Shown here piece by piece: positions 51,501-62,503 of a DNA stretch of 64,000 nucleotides. The notes beneath the pieces are model-generated. The model was not told the DNA's origin, made no database searches, and was given only the letters and a program-made list of their open reading frames with translations. This stretch comes from Chrysoperla carnea (lineage: Eukaryota > Arthropoda > Insecta > Neuroptera > Chrysopidae). The DNA is taken from contig NC_058338.1 of NCBI RefSeq assembly GCF_905475395.1, positions 6,896,935-6,960,934 on the forward strand, read 5' to 3'. The stretch's first letter is position 1, and every line of letters begins with the position of its first letter. Made by a program: the position numbers and the translations under genes.

Positions 51501-53688
51501 TTCTAGATATTAATGAATGTGTAACGGATACTCATGAATGTTCTCATTATTGCGAAAATTTACCCGGCGGGTATCTTTGCAGTTGCCCCAATGGAATGGT
51601 TTTAGGTGTTGATCGCCATACTTGTATCAAAACCAGGAAAAGTATGCTTTCTTTAACACTTTTTTTTTTACTAGCAGAAACTTTCCTACAACTTCGAATC
51701 GCTTTTCCACATGTATCGAATGTTTTTGAATAAATGAATCAGCATTTTTAATAAATGGTCAATAATCAAGAAGGTGGCAAAAATTTTGAGTTCAGTTGGG
51801 AAAAAAGCAAAGCTTCGTGTACTATTTCAAAAAAGTGTTTTGGAAAAGGTTGTACTCCAATCATTTTATGGTTTCAGCTCGGAATGAGCTGAATTTTTAA
51901 ACAAACCTTTATTATTATTTTTGATTCCGAGGAGAAACTTTAAGATAATTGGAAAACTTAAAAACACAAAAATGTTTCTCATAAAAAATACTAAAAATTG
52001 TTCGAACACCAACGAATATTTACAAATAAAAACAAATATTTTCCAGAAAATAAAATGAATTCTAATAAAGATGGCTATATACATCCAAGAAACTTTGTGG
52101 ATGAATTCATAAACGATTATCCAAATAATTATTCGAATGAAATGGATTATCCAGTTTCGGACTTTGGATTCTTTAATACAAGTGATGAATGTCCCACAGG
52201 ATTTTATCCCGAGAATAACGATTGCCTTGGTAAGACATATTTTTTTATTGAAAGTTATCCCGAAATGGATTTAACAGGCAAATGTAATCATTAAAATTAT
52301 ATAAACCTTTTTTTTAGATATAAATGAGTGCCTAGACGAACCAAAAATGTGTTCTAAAGCCCATACATGTTTGAACACTAAAGGATCATATCTATGTCTT
52401 CCAGCACCATGCCCAGAATATGCAAAACGTGATATTCGTACGAAGTAAGATTTAAAATAATTTCAATTTATTTCAAGATTCATGTCTATGTTGCAACAAA
52501 TTAGCTTAATTAGCCATTCAGTTAACATCCCAGCCAAGTCAATTGCCTAACTGTTTGATTTAATGGCTGAACTCACTTAGGCTTCTAGTTGATGTTTAGT
52601 AAAAACACTAGCCTGTCAATTGAACCGCTAATTAAGCTAGTTGGCTCCGACATATACATCGCAATTTATCAATGTTTTAAAATTTCAGTTCTTGTATTCA
52701 ATATTGCAATGACACAAAAAGTGCTGCAATTTGTTCTGAAAATGCTGAAATTACTCAAACAATTGCGTATAAAACTTTGTCCATCATGGAAAAGGATATT
52801 GTACCTGGAGATCCATTGATGGAATTAGACATGGAAGCTTTTGGCAAACGAACAAAACATGTTTCTTACATTCTACAAGATAGTACTTCAGGTAAATTTT
52901 AATGCCTATAGAAATTCTCGCCAAAACTCAGTGAAACCAACTAAGAAAAATAATTCTCGAATGGTCTCATTATATTTTTGTCTCAAAGATCAATTATTTA
53001 GTGCGAAATGGAGCAAAGAGTACGTATTTTCAATTTGCCTAATAGCTCCGAATCAAGTTCTTAGAAAAAGTGTACTGCAAGTCTTGGCGAAAATCTAAGC
53101 AATTATTAACTCATAGTATTTTTTAAATTCAAATTTGTTCACAGAGGTTTTCGAAGTATTCAACACTCGAGGTGGTTTAGGAATACTAACATGCTACGCA
53201 TTTCCAGAAAAAAGTCGGGTTCACAGGTATGGTTCATCAAAAATTCACACAATCCCTTATTACTGTAGGTGAAGTCCTGCCTAATATGAGATGCCTTTTA
53301 GAACAAGTAAAATTTTGCATTTTTTTTATAAAGAAAAAAAATACATAGGACGATCTCCCAAATTTTTTTTGTTAAGTGCTTTTAATAAAATTATCTGAAA
53401 ATTTTAAGAAATGGCGTTTTTAGCCTTCCAAGTAAAATATTCCGAAAAATAAGAACTTTTGAGTTTTGTAGCCATTGATAGATTTTATTCCTAAAAAATT
53501 AACAATTCCTGAAATTTTGGACAATTGCCAGAAAACTCAGCCGAATGCTGTTTTTTTTATAATTTACTGAAAGGTTATTGAATTTTTTTTTCAGATTAAT
53601 TGCAATTGGAAATTCTTATAAAAATGCGAAGAAAACAAAATTATTATCGACCACAAAATACATAATCCATGTTTATGTATTTGATTAA
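39577..53688 (+). CDS. Hemicentin-like extracellular matrix protein (vWA, 13 Ig, 4 TSP1, G2F, EGF, fibulin C-terminus)
   Basis: 41 exons: 39577-40736, 40814-40971, 41304-41533, 41617-41973, 42045-42210, 42272-42459, 42578-42650, 42722-42869, 43216-43337, 43597-43737, 44047-44181, 44668-44824, 44905-45029, 45151-45325, 45397-45491, 45566-45701, 45917-46041, 46164-46436, 46517-46635, 46693-46959, 47036-47186, 47256-47376, 47601-47752, 47957-48265, 48335-48628, 48681-48841, 48906-49005, 49069-49359, 49416-49946, 50086-50225, 50287-50472, 50534-50690, 50783-51044, 51110-51261, 51324-51446, 51507-51641, 52047-52229, 52318-52444, 52689-52891, 53145-53226, 53595-53688. They join in frame to 2767 residues. 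Signal peptide [17 protein letters not shown]; the domains have their own entries. Hemicentins are secreted basement-membrane and cell-junction proteins (him-4 in C. elegans; HMCN1/2 in vertebrates). The domain order is the full family order, but with 13 Ig modules instead of about 44-48. The start is the first ATG giving a signal peptide. Confidence 0.95.
39628..40736 (+). other. Acidic tandem-repeat segment before the vWA domain
   Basis: The single exon 1 encodes about 370 residues, strongly acidic and low in cysteine, between the signal peptide and the vWA. Three copies of a 36-37-residue unit (starts 39712, 39823, 39931; core YQNDSPN...EWDKVLAS, the third truncated) are followed by two copies of a 30-residue unit (core PPYD(E/D)F(V/I)LP.N(L/F)EDFITTP, near 40110-40190 and 40224-40300). 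It is rich in N-x-S/T sites, so probably glycosylated. I know of no such module in vertebrate hemicentins, where the vWA follows the signal peptide closely. Confidence 0.85.
40814..41533 (+). other. von Willebrand factor A domain
   Basis: Residues about 390-570 continue into exon 4 (41617-). Seen: [20 protein letters not shown] with the MIDAS pattern D-x-T-x-S of hemicentins, then [18 protein letters not shown] and [13 protein letters not shown], then VVFVLTGDC at 41617. The metal site DSTGS is intact apart from the family's usual Thr at the middle position. Confidence 0.9.
43425..43545 (-). repeat. Dispersed repeat family C, reversed copy
   Basis: Reverse complement of the 18490-18640 repeat: AAATTTCGATCTGAG (complement of CTCAGATCGAAATTT), AAGCTTATCAAGACAAATGG and an ACAGGTTGTTC edge. 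It lies in the intron between the exons ending at 43337 and starting at 43597. Confidence 0.6.
44195..44660 (+). mobile_element. Family A element in a hemicentin intron
   Basis: It begins AAAATATATATCTAGGTATA, then AGTTTGTAACGCTTAAAAAT, the GTCCGGCCATCTGTCCGTCT run, and the alternative 3' half AAGATAAGGAGTTGAAAATT also seen at 23175. It ends in a terminus with AATTATTTGTCTTAACTTG directly before the acceptor at 44667. The intron is expanded to 486 nt by it while neighbouring introns are 60-310 nt. Confidence 0.75.
49416..50298 (+). other. Four thrombospondin type 1 repeats
   Basis: Three are encoded in the one exon 49416-49946 and the fourth in 50086-50225 plus the start of the next exon. 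Seen: [54 protein letters not shown] and [18 protein letters not shown]. Each has the tryptophan ladder (W-x2-W-x2-W) and CSxTC. The repeats carry possible C-mannosylation sites (WxxW) and O-fucosylation sites (C-x2-(S/T)-C). Confidence 0.92.
50299..51261 (+). other. Nidogen G2F-like beta-barrel domain
   Basis: Between the TSP1 block and the EGF domains, residues about 2205-2450 hold [39 protein letters not shown] and [15 protein letters not shown]. These correspond in order to the G2F domain that hemicentins share with nidogen. It contains an extra acidic stretch ([20 protein letters not shown]) inside the barrel. Confidence 0.8.
51324..52444 (+). other. Three calcium-binding EGF domains
   Basis: EGF1 is exon 51324-51446 (DVNECAKN...), EGF2 is 51507-51641 (DINECVTD...) and EGF3 is 52318-52444 ([10 protein letters not shown]...). 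Each begins with a (D)xNEC calcium motif after a phase-1 intron and carries six cysteines or nearly so. Between EGF2 and EGF3 exon 52047-52229 encodes an acidic, Asn/Tyr-rich linker ending in [15 protein letters not shown], a partial EGF tail. EGF3 ends [13 protein letters not shown], typical of the last EGF before a fibulin module. Confidence 0.85.
52689..53688 (+). other. Fibulin-type C-terminal module
   Basis: Exons 52689-52891, 53145-53226 and 53595-53688 encode about 125 residues: a two-cysteine start (SCIQYCND), [18 protein letters not shown], then [15 protein letters not shown] and a last strand [12 protein letters not shown] before the stop. The spacing matches the fibulin C-terminal domain that closes hemicentins and fibulins, though the sequence is diverged. 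Confidence 0.75.
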
Positions 53689-56600
53689 AAATATTGATCG
53701 ATTGAACTCAAAAATTAATTTATATTAATTTTATAAGAATTAATTAATTAAAAACCATTAAATATTAAATATAAACTTTTCAACTTTTAGTTATACAAAT
53801 AGATTTCAGTTTTCTGTTCAATTAACAATTTCCAAGTTAGAATATGACTATTAAAACTTACTTACTTTATCTGGTTTTAATTTTCGCAGAATAATATTAA
53901 AACATTAATTTATTTAACACTGTTGAATTTTTTTTTTTTTTTTTAAATATATTTTGGCTCTAAAATAAAAAAGGATTTATTGATGTCAAACCAAAAAGAA
54001 ATTAACTAATTAGAAAATCCTGTCACTGCCATATAATCTTTAGAAAATTGAGTTTTGTAGAATAATTTTGGATTATTGGAAGTAAGTGTTTTATTCTACT
54101 AGTTAATAGAATTTTTGGATAAAATTTAAATTTATTATGTTCTTACTCAATTTTCTTAATACTAAAATTATTCGACCAAAGATCTAATTAGTGAAAAACG
54201 ATCACCAGGAAACTTTGTAAATATTACTAATTCTTAGTTTATAGATTATTGTAAATGTATTTATTAGTTTTAAAATAAAATGCGGTAGGTAACTTTTTAA
54301 GAAAAGTCATGTTACTGTACATAATACTTAGACTTAAATACAGAATTGTATAATATTATTTTGAAGATTTTTCAATCGTTCACAGGCGTCCATTTCTAAA
54401 GGCATAAGAAACAATCTTTTTCAATAAGTGCATGTTTGTTAGTCCATGTTATTTTGAAGATAGTTTTTAGGTAAATTTTGATTTTTTTCAGTATGCAAAC
54501 GATGTGAATACTTTATGTACACGATAAACTGACCATTAACAGTTTAAAATTAAATAATATGTTAATTACTATTGTATGTCATCTGTAAATGATAAACTAT
54601 TTTCTCACGTTTTCATAGTCAAATATACAAAACCTATGATGGTGTCGTAAAATAGCCTTGACATAAAATTGTCATATTGCTTCCGTCGTCTATATATTAC
54701 CTCTTCAATTATACAAAAAAAAAAAATTAAATCTATTCATGAAACTTATCTTTGATGTTGTTAATTTTTATAGAAATTATGATAAGTAAAAATATGAATT
54801 CATTGAAAAGTATTAGTCAAGCATGAAATTTTATGCGTCAAGGAGCTTATACTTTTTAAAAGAAATTCTAAAGAATAATTGTTAATTTTGTTCACTGGGT
54901 AATTTAAACTTTAAAAGCAAAGACAACCACGCTATAACCTTCACTCTCGCTGTTCCTTTCTTAAATAACAAATTCAAGCTTTCATTTTTTTTCACGAAAT
55001 CGTTATAATACCATCGATTTAGCTGCGCTGATCGGAAGAGAAGATTTACGCTACAAGTCTTGGTGAAAAAGGCCTTCGAGGTAGCCCAGGATGGGCAATA
55101 TACACCTCGTCTCTTGAATTTTACGAGAATATGTTACATATTTTGTCCCTTGGTATTCAACATTCGCTCTCCTTGGAGGCCATTTTCGCTGTGATATTCG
55201 AATTCAACGACCCGAACAACCCTCAAGTAAGCAAATTAGACTCACTTCCATCGATATTTAATTCCTTATTTTTACAGCTTTTCATTTTTTCCTCATCACT
55301 TTTAGGTGCCCATATAATTTTGGTTTCCAAGTTTACCTTAACGTTCAACAATCTCCACCCAGAATTGAAAAAATCTTGGCCCGGTCGTGGACCAATAATA
55401 TTTGTTCAAAATTGTGGAGTCGAGAGTAAAAACTAGGTTCAAAACGTAGGTAAAGTGAACCCCGTTCGGTCATGGGATTTTTAAAGTACAAAAATCTCAA
55501 ATTTTGAGAGAAACAAATGTTTTTCGTTATTAAATGAACCAATAAACGGTACATGCCTGATGTATACGTGATAATTTCCTGAATATTTTCGTATTTACAA
55601 AAGAAAAAAATACAAAATTTCCCAAGGCCTTTTACCTACCATACGAACAAAACGTAATTAGAATAACCTCGTATAAATTGTGACTGAAGTATTTGGTGTG
55701 ATCGCTAATTAAATTAATATTAAATCATTGTAAATAAATAATGTTTTTTTTTTAGATTTCATAAATCTATCATAATATTTATTTCTGAATAAAGCATCTT
55801 ATATAATTGATTATGGTCTGTAGATAATTAAAGAGGTCTTCTTAGATCACGTTTTATTATCTAATAAATTTTATAGAAAATTATTTGATTTATTATTACG
55901 GCTTAAGCAACGTTCGAATAGTAAAATCAGGACTGTTATATTGGGCGCTGGGGTGCAAAAAACAGATGGCACCCCCTTTACAGGGTATTTATCTAAGTTG
56001 GCTACAAATGGAAAACTTTTTTATTATTAGGTTTACGATAAAAATTTATTCTTTATAAAAAGCTCTGCTTTCTAAAATATTAACACTTTTGACATCGAAT
56101 ATACCGGGTTTCCACAAATTGAGAAAGTTCGATAGGAATGTTAATGGTCGTTTATTTCTAAAGTAGACCATTTTGAACAGATAATAAGGGAAACGATTCA
56201 AGAAATCACTCCCGAGATATGTAGGAGTGTATTTTCACGATTTTGGTGGAACAACACGATTAAGGTGGATGGTAGTCTTCCCCGAATCCCGAATAACTAT
56301 TATCTTATGCTGCAGGAAATTGTTTATATCACTTAAATTAAACCAACAAACAACTTTCTTGTATATTCATAGAAATAAAAAGCTATATATGGTCCTTCGA
56401 ACCATATTTAATGTTGTTTTCAACAACACTTTTTTTATTAATATGACGAATCTGTTTTTTTCTAAATCACATATAAAAATAATGAAACAATTGAACCATG
56501 TATAAATAATTGCGGTTTGATAGCTCTCTGTTCGTTTGTTGATGGTTGGTAAAGAAAAAACATTGAAAATATCATATTTTATGGTTAATGATTTCCATTT

Positions 56601-58319
56601 TTTAAATGAATGACTCAAAACAAGGAATCAAATCATTGCAGTGATGTGTCCTTTAAAACGTAATTCATTAAGAAAACCACTATTTTTATGTCATGTATAA
56701 TAAAATTTAATATGTACCTACTTATTCTGTTTTTTCCTGTTTACCCCTCATTTTAAAGCTTATAGGTATCTAAAAATGTACCGCTAAAGATTAAGATTTA
56801 ATTTTGTTCGTTATGTTATTTGTATATCATATCTGTAATAAAATTGCCTATAAATAAAAATAACTTAAACAAAAGTTGCAGATTTTGATGGGGGAATCAT
56901 GTTTTGTCATTCCTCGCATCGCGGTTCAAACTAGTTCTCAATAATGTGAAAGATATAAAAACGAGTCTATTAACATATTTTTACTTTTTTTATAAATACT
57001 CTGATTGTGAAACATATGAATTTGTTACGCTTGTAATTAGCGCTATAATAAAATATGTAAATAACTTTCACAAAAACCTTCAAAAAGATGCCCATTTGTA
57101 ACATATAATAAAAGATTATCCATTTCCCAATAAATAAGAAGGTTTGGTATATCATAATATCAATTCAAAACAATTAATATTATTCATAACAAAATTCTAA
57201 AAAAAAATTATTATTTGTTTGCGGTAAATATTTATGATTTTGAATAAATATAGTTTTTATATTTTTATTAAAAGTGTAAAAAAAAACAATAACAATTATC
57301 TTATATGTGATTTATATTCACAATTTTACATGTTTTTCAATAATTATTTGTAAGTATTACTGGAAATACCAAAGTTAAAATATGTTACGCAAGCATCAAA
57401 AATTGTAATTTTTATCATAAAATTATCTACCACTGTTTCTCCCTGTATTCACGACTGATTCTAGATCAAATCAAAACCTGAGCTTTTTGATCTGGCGGAT
57501 GGTTAACGAGTTGGAACTTATTGCTGTGAATAAATGTAAAATCAGGGTCGACTTTCTAATTTTTTTGATTATAAACTGATTTTGTTCAAATTTTGATCGT
57601 AATTAAGTTTAGGGAAAAAAACCTAAATTTGTTTGTGATCTTCCCCCCTCCCCTTATTCGGGAATTCGACTTTTAAATCCCAGAGAAAATTTTTTTGACT
57701 CAGCCTTTCTTTTACGATCTCTCCGACCTTAACTTCCTTAACTCCCGTCCAAATGATGTCCCACCTCAGGACAGTCACTCTAGCCTAACCGATATTATGC
57801 GTAGCAGGCTAGCAAAGACTTTCAGGAAAAGGAGAAGCACAAATATAATTGTAAGTGACACCTGGAGTCTGTGGCGACCAATTATTAAGTCTGTCGGCCT
57901 TTGCGGGGTCGACTATTAACTATTAAGTTCGAAAGCCTTACTCAGTAGGTAGAGGCGTTGAAACTCGTATACTGCGATTTTACATTAACTCTTATGGGCT
58001 GCTCTCCTCTATCCTATACTCTTTGTGCGAAATCTCCATATACAAAAACAGTGTTACATAACATTTTTTTAAATAATAAAATCTTATACATATTATGAGT
58101 ATATTTCAATCTAATGGTTAAAATGACACTTATTGAGTAATAGACGACACAGTACACAACATAAAGAACTCAGTAACTACACCCATGAAGGTTAAAAATG
58201 TTAATATTTACCAGCAACAAAAAAAGACAATACACAATAGCCACCATTATTATTCATTAACAATTTTATACCAACTAAGTACTATATTTTGTTATCTCCA
58301 TGAAGGTGGAGTTCCTATA
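53689..58319. other. Intergenic between hemicentin-like and Gly/Tyr-rich genes
   Basis: Candidate hemicentin polyadenylation signals are AATAAA at 53964-53969 and 54274-54279. Several ORFs of 60-100 codons (55131-55436, 56227-56505, 57695-57919) have no convincing product. A 40-nt phrase around AACAAAAGTTGCAGATTTTG (56855-56895) recurs at 2295-2330. No gene is recognised. Confidence 0.45.
57695..57919 (+). other. Unassigned ORF, more GC-rich than its surroundings
   Basis: A 74-codon open frame with normal-looking composition (LTDIMRSRLAKTFRKRRSTN; SDTWSLWRPIIKSVG). It has no signal peptide, and no splice partner or promoter is evident. It may be a fragment of a mobile element protein. I do not recognise it. 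Confidence 0.25.
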
Positions 58320-58351
58320 TATAAAAGGTTTTATTGACAATGTCCTTTAGT
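58320..58351 (+). promoter_or_regulatory. TATA box and initiator of the Gly/Tyr-rich gene
   Basis: TATAAAAG at 58320-58327 is followed by TTAGT (58347-58351), an acceptable initiator with A at 58349, 29 nt after the first T of the TATA box. The predicted 5' UTR to the ATG at 58468 is about 119 nt. A strong TATA is usual for insect cuticle-type genes. Confidence 0.6.
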
Positions 58352-58467
58352 GTATCCATACTCCATCAATCCATCTATCTGTCCAGTGTCCATCATTATC
58401 TAAGCAATTGTTGTCTTGTTTCTTGCAAATTTACAACAATCAATCAAAAAACAATCCCATTGTTAAA

Positions 58468-60402
58468 ATGATTTTAAAGGTAAACACGGTTTCTGGTTTT
58501 TTCATAATTACATAAGCTTAAGTTTTTACAAGAATGTGATAAAAGTTGCATAATGTGTTTTTATTAATTTGGAAAAGTTTTGTAAAGTGTTTTATTATTA
58601 TATTACTAATTTCGTAAAGTGTAAATAATATCAGTGCAGTGTAGTCTTTACAGGGGAACTTGTCAACGTGAACAGTCTAAAGTTGTCATTAAAAAGTTTT
58701 AACAGGCAGCGATCACGTATAATTCGGTTTAAATAAGTCTGAGATTAACTAAGTTCAGTTTTTTCTTATCCTTATTTGTTTGAAATAAAGGAACACTAAT
58801 GTAATGTAAAAAAATACTATCAGTTGGTCTAATAATTTTTTTCCATTGGTTCACCGAAAAATAATGACTCGTTTTCGAATTATTATCGGCTTTTAAATTG
58901 AGACATTCCATAATTTCAAAATGATTTCTCTACAAAAACTATACAAGTATGTAATGTGTATTGCCTACATCGACTGATAAAAAGATGTTCTTTGATTCAG
59001 TCTAATTTTTTAAATAGATCTATAGATCAGGCAATACACATAACATAAAAGTACAATTTTTGTGAGGAAAAACGTTTTAATGTAAAATTTTTTTGAGGAA
59101 AATCAATTTGATTTGAAATATCGCAGCTTTAAAGTCAAATAACTCGAAATTGTGCCATTATTTATAGCTGGACTTATAGCAATGTAAAAAAATACTATCT
59201 ATTGGTCAGATAATTTCAACGAAAAATAATGACTTGTTTTCGAATTATTATCGGCTTTTAAGTTTAGACATTCCATAATATCAAAATGATTTTCTCTACA
59301 AAAACTATACAATTATGTAAAATGTGTTGCCTATATCGACAGATAAAATAAGCTCTTTGGTTAAGTCTTATTGTTTAACTATTTATCGATCAGGCAATAC
59401 CAAAGACCTTTCTTCTGGAATTTAATACATACCTACAAGATTGGAATTTGATTTTTGTATTGGGTTTCAGGAATTATTTCTAGTACTTGCAGTACACTTA
59501 TCATTGAGCCTCTGCGAGCCACAATCGCAACAATTGGATACTCTAAAAATCAAAGAAAATGAAGACACCAAAGAGGATTTAAAAGCATCTGCGAGTGTAG
59601 GACGTATGTATATTTTACTTTTAATTTGTTCGCCTGTGTGTCCATTACCTATAAAAACTACATTTTCAAAATAAATCTAAACTATTTACCTATTTAATTC
59701 AATAATTTCTTTACCTTAAGGCTTCTTTTCTGGACGCATTGGACCCCATATTGCTGCCATAGAGTAAAATACCCTATTTGCATTACCCTAATTAAATTAA
59801 AATAACCTACGTTAAAAATGGCATTTATATCCATCATAATATAAACAAAATATTTAAACAATTAATTCTGTTAGTTATTTTACTTCATGTGTCTTAAATT
59901 TCTAGTTTATCAATACGCTGGATATGGAAAATATCCATACACAAATGGTCTCTATGGCGGTGCAGGATATGGAGGCGGTGCCTTAGGAGGTACCCATGGA
60001 TACAATAATTATGGTTACTCTTCTCCTAGCTACGATTATGGTGGATACGGTGGTTATGGCACTGGCAGTTACGGTAAAGGTTATGGCAGTTCAAATACAT
60101 ACTTTTATCCACAAGTTGGAACTGGATATTCCAATTATCCGTTAAATGGATACGGAGGTTATGGTGGTTATGGGGGTAATGGGGGATTATTAAGTTATAG
60201 TGGTTATCAACATCAAGGCTACTATAATAATGGATTAAGAGGTTATGATAGTGCGTTATCTGGTAATTTAGGTTATGGATACTATTCACAAAACTATCCA
60301 AATCATGATTATAATGGATACGGTAAATATCCAACATATTCGTATCGTAGTGGTTATTCCTTACCTGGTTATGTAACCGGTTATCGTGGTTACACTCGAT
60401 AA
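58468..60402 (+). CDS. Secreted Gly/Tyr-rich protein (cuticle- or eggshell-like)
   Basis: Exons 58468-58479, 59471-59603 and 59906-60402 join in frame to 213 residues. The first coding exon is only 12 nt (MILK), and splicing to exon 2 gives MILKELFLVLAVHLSLSLCE, a clear signal peptide; the long ORF starting in the intron upstream of exon 2 would lack it. Residues about 26-48 are a short charged propeptide-like stretch (KIKENEDTKEDLKASASVG). The rest is a low-complexity Gly/Tyr domain with GYGGYG, NYGY and SYDYGG repeats. Such sequences are known in insect cuticular, chorion and silk-associated proteins and in some secreted GY-rich peptides; composition alone does not tell which. There is no chitin-binding R&R motif. 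An AATAAA is at 60651-60656 and another at 60899-60904. Confidence 0.85.
58803..59405 (+). repeat. Direct duplication in intron 1 of the Gly/Tyr-rich gene
   Basis: 58803-59038 and 59181-59402 are homologous, offset by 378 bp. Both start AATGTAAAAAAATACTATC and share TTTTCGAATTATTATCGGCT, CTACAAAAACTATACAA, an (A/T)TTGCCTA.ATCGAC.GATAA block and GATCAGGCAATAC. In each, TGTATTGCCT and AGGCAATACA-type ends are inverted about 80 nt apart, so each copy can form a hairpin. It fills most of the intron. Confidence 0.85.
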
Positions 60403-60650
60403 AATTTGGTCATATCTGTCAGATGTCCACTGATCTCTATATAACTGGATAGAGGATTTATATAGCAGTATGGCGACATTGAAGCATTTCCAGGGCCCCA
60501 GAACGAGTGACTGGAAACTAAATGAACTAATTGTACGAACTATAAATTTTTTAAATATGCGCTTACGCCGTTTTTGGTTTTAGTTCTATCCACTCAATTT
60601 TAATCCAGTTATATAGAGATCCCCAAATACTTACCTCTAGATTCTCTAAA

Positions 60651-60904
60651 AATAAACCCTTTCGTGTAATCTTGAGTTCCAAAGTTTCCATTGAATTTTT
60701 TAAGAAAATTGATTTTTGTTCAAATCAAATAATTTTGCAAATGTGTGCAATAATACAATTTTCAATTTTACCATGGCGGATTTAACTAGTTTTCGGGGTC
60801 AATGTCACTTGCCTCCTCTCTTGGAGATTAGAACACTTATTAATTATTACCCGTCGATAAAATTTGCATAAGTGTATGTTTGTATATTTTTGTGTATAAA
60901 TAAA
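60651..60904 (+). terminator. Alternative polyadenylation signals of the Gly/Tyr-rich gene
   Basis: AATAAA hexamers at 60651-60656 and 60899-60904, about 250 and 500 nt after the stop at 60402. I cannot say which is used. Confidence 0.4.
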
Positions 60905-62503
60905 TTTTTTAACAAAATTTAATGTTTTTTTATTCTTTCACCTCCCCAATTTAATAAAAGTTACAAGTTTATAGATTTATATTTTGTCTAAGGTCTTTTG
61001 GAAGCTATAATGAGCCCTTGGATGGGGCTGATGTTGTTTTAGCCGCTGGAAATACATGAAAAATCGTGATAAAATTAGTGAATCAACAACACTAATATTA
61101 CAAAGAGGAAAGATTTTATTTTTGTGTAAGTGAAGTGAAGACTATAACGAAGTTGAAATAGCCCAGAAAAGCGGATGAGTAAATGCTAGTAAATAATAAT
61201 AACGAAAATTGTTTATATAAAAAATGGTGATATATACTTTTTAATACCAATTTTTTTACATAGTTAACACAATTTTATTTTTTAAACTACAAAAGGTAAG
61301 TTTCATTTTGGAACTTTCAAAATGGAATCACAATACAATACAATTTATAATACTGCACGACTTTTATCAACTTTTGTTCAGGAAATAAAGCGAGTCATCC
61401 AAAATTAACGGAAGATTTGAGATTTTTAAAAATGGTAGGTTACACGAAAAAGGTTTTAAAAATAATAATGGTTTAGCAGTTATAGCTCGCAATTTTCGTA
61501 GAAACCATGATCGAAATAAGTTTACAGCCTTATAATTAAAAAAACTGTTTCTTTTTTTAATCACAATTATTTCTTGCGTTAATTTTGAGACATCCTTTAT
61601 TTGAAATTGCACTTTTAAATCAATATTTAATATCCAGACAGTTATCCAAAATTTTTAGAGTTGCCAGAACCAGTGCTGCCAGACCACTTCGACCATAAAA
61701 CGGTAAATAGACGTTTAAAAAATGGTGGATTCGGTAAAAACACGGTAGACTTTTTATTTTTAGATAAATCAAATTTTTACCGAATAAAAAGTTCATCAAA
61801 TTAAATTCAAAATATCCGCCGAGGTGCGAAATGTAGTGGCTTAGCATGATTCTTCATTATTATAAATGTGCTACCTAAATAATAAAAACGGTAAATTTCG
61901 AAGAAAAAACGGGAAATCTGGCAACACTGGTTTGAACTTTGAGTTGAATACAACAAAAGTAGGGCATATCTTCTAACATCTGCGTTGGAACATGAAAAAA
62001 TGTTGCATACATGAAAGAATTCAGTTAAAATGTAAACGCGAGGTGTGCAGTTTAGTTCAATTCGTTCATCGTTGATTTTGATTGGTTTATAAGAAAATTA
62101 TAATTCTTTTAGATAAAAAAAGAGATAAAAAAATCTACGTACAAATCACTGCATGAATGGCCAACTCAGATTTATCTGGGTTCGATTCAAGGTCCAAGTC
62201 CGGAGCATTTCATAATTTTCATAATCCACCCTAATTTAAGTAAAAAAACTTATGTACAATAAGTATATTTTTATATACAGGTTGTCTCAAAAAAATTAAT
62301 AATATTCCTAATGTTAAAAATTTGAGATAAGTTGTACGTTTACAAAATATAATGCCCAAGTTTTAAATTCTTCAATATTATTGAAATATCAACAAAGTTT
62401 GCAGGAAGGAAATTTGTTGCCGTTCAAATTTTTTGATTGTTCCCGATTTTGCCGGTTTGTGGCCACTCTATAGAAGGAACATTTACCAAGGAAACAAAAC
62501 ACT
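60905..62503. other. Intergenic between convergent genes
   Basis: The Gly/Tyr-rich gene and the zinc-finger gene converge here. 62150-62220 holds a tRNA-like head with a B box GGTTCGATTC, possibly a SINE fragment. The rest is AT-rich with no recognised gene. No clear AATAAA for the minus-strand gene was seen near its stop. Confidence 0.4.

Noticed and set aside
55131-55436. 101-codon ORF with hydrophobic stretches
   Set aside because: No recognisable domain, no promoter or splice context, and composition like the AT-rich background. Treated as chance or as a repeat remnant.
59708-59770. Alternative exon of the Gly/Tyr-rich gene after TTAAG at about 59720 (FFSGRIGPHIAAIE)
   Set aside because: It keeps the frame but hits a stop after 14 residues and skips the long repeat exon; no polypyrimidine tract of quality precedes it.
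60026-60337. His/Asn-rich ORF on the minus strand
   Set aside because: Antisense of the Gly/Tyr repeat exon, whose reading gives a signal peptide and regular GYGGYG repeats.
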